A DNA stretch of 64,000 nucleotides from Sipunculus nudus (lineage: Eukaryota; Annelida; Sipuncula; Golfingiida; Sipunculidae): positions 1,563,001 through 1,627,000 of the forward strand of contig JAPPUL010000068.1 in NCBI GenBank assembly GCA_026874595.1, in the 5' to 3' direction. The translations under genes and the position numbers were made by a program. The notes beneath the pieces were generated by a model, which searched no databases, had not been told where the DNA came from, and worked only from the letters and a program-made list of their open reading frames with translations. Below are positions 63,996-64,000 of the stretch, piece by piece (positions within the stretch are counted from its first letter, which is position 1; each line of letters begins with the position of its first letter).

Positions 63996-64000
63996 CTTAG

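Overview
This window comes from an AT-rich, Gram-negative bacterium with an outer membrane. The envelope evidence is a C-terminal-Phe outer-membrane barrel protein, an LptF/LptG-type permease, an MlaD-type MCE protein and many lipobox lipoproteins. Class I lysyl-tRNA synthetase, a GH57 branching enzyme, a GldA/GldF/GldG-like ABC system with a DUF4340 protein, an HDOD protein and TldD/TldE fit a deltaproteobacterial-grade or similar deep lineage. I cannot name the taxon from the sequence alone. Most genes are single housekeeping genes in small operons.

Layout. 0-12.7 kb: end of an FtsX-like permease, proB, a b561-type cytochrome, the Gld-like ABC system, leuB, the DUF4340 gene (inverted), a homoserine-kinase-like gene, clpP and clpX. 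12.7-18.6 kb, mostly minus strand: MCE protein, tRNA nucleotidyltransferase, LptF/G permease and class I lysK, with one plus-strand unknown gene running into the permease gene. 18.7-22.7 kb: bioF, an outer-membrane barrel gene with its own terminator, and a TPR-type lipoprotein.

22.8-33.2 kb is the unusual part. Three genes encode GLUG-repeat surface lipoproteins, followed by mdh, holA and pgeF. A 3.8-kb segment (lipoprotein, mdh, 3' part of holA) is tandemly duplicated with a readable junction. The two mdh/holA copies look identical except that mdh copy 2 has an 11-bp frameshift deletion and holA copy 1 is 5'-truncated, so one working copy of each gene remains. The two lipoprotein genes in the same duplicated units have diverged strongly in their centres while keeping the same signal peptide and flanks.

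33.3-46.4 kb: tRNA-Thr and tRNA-Tyr, a lipoprotein, uppP, ftsK, a methyltransferase, hisI, two tiny overlapping ORFs, a very large divergent class A penicillin-binding protein, a ParB-like protein, an exported protein and a phosphopantetheinyl transferase carrying a C10 homopolymer. 46.4-58.4 kb: tldD, tldE, lipoprotein, obg, carA, GH57 enzyme, HDOD protein and a metallo-beta-lactamase-fold protein, mostly plus strand. 58.5-64 kb: hemC, a LOG-like protein, a second tandem pair of GLUG lipoproteins with a nearly identical 92-nt leader, and icd.

The best candidate for something undescribed is the GLUG lipoprotein family: five genes in two clusters, with shared 5' modules, variable centres, DNA-level repeat expansion and a segmental duplication. 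This looks like a surface-protein diversification system. I found no CRISPR array, transposase, integrase or reverse transcriptase. Short tandem duplications (10-17 bp) are unusually common between genes.
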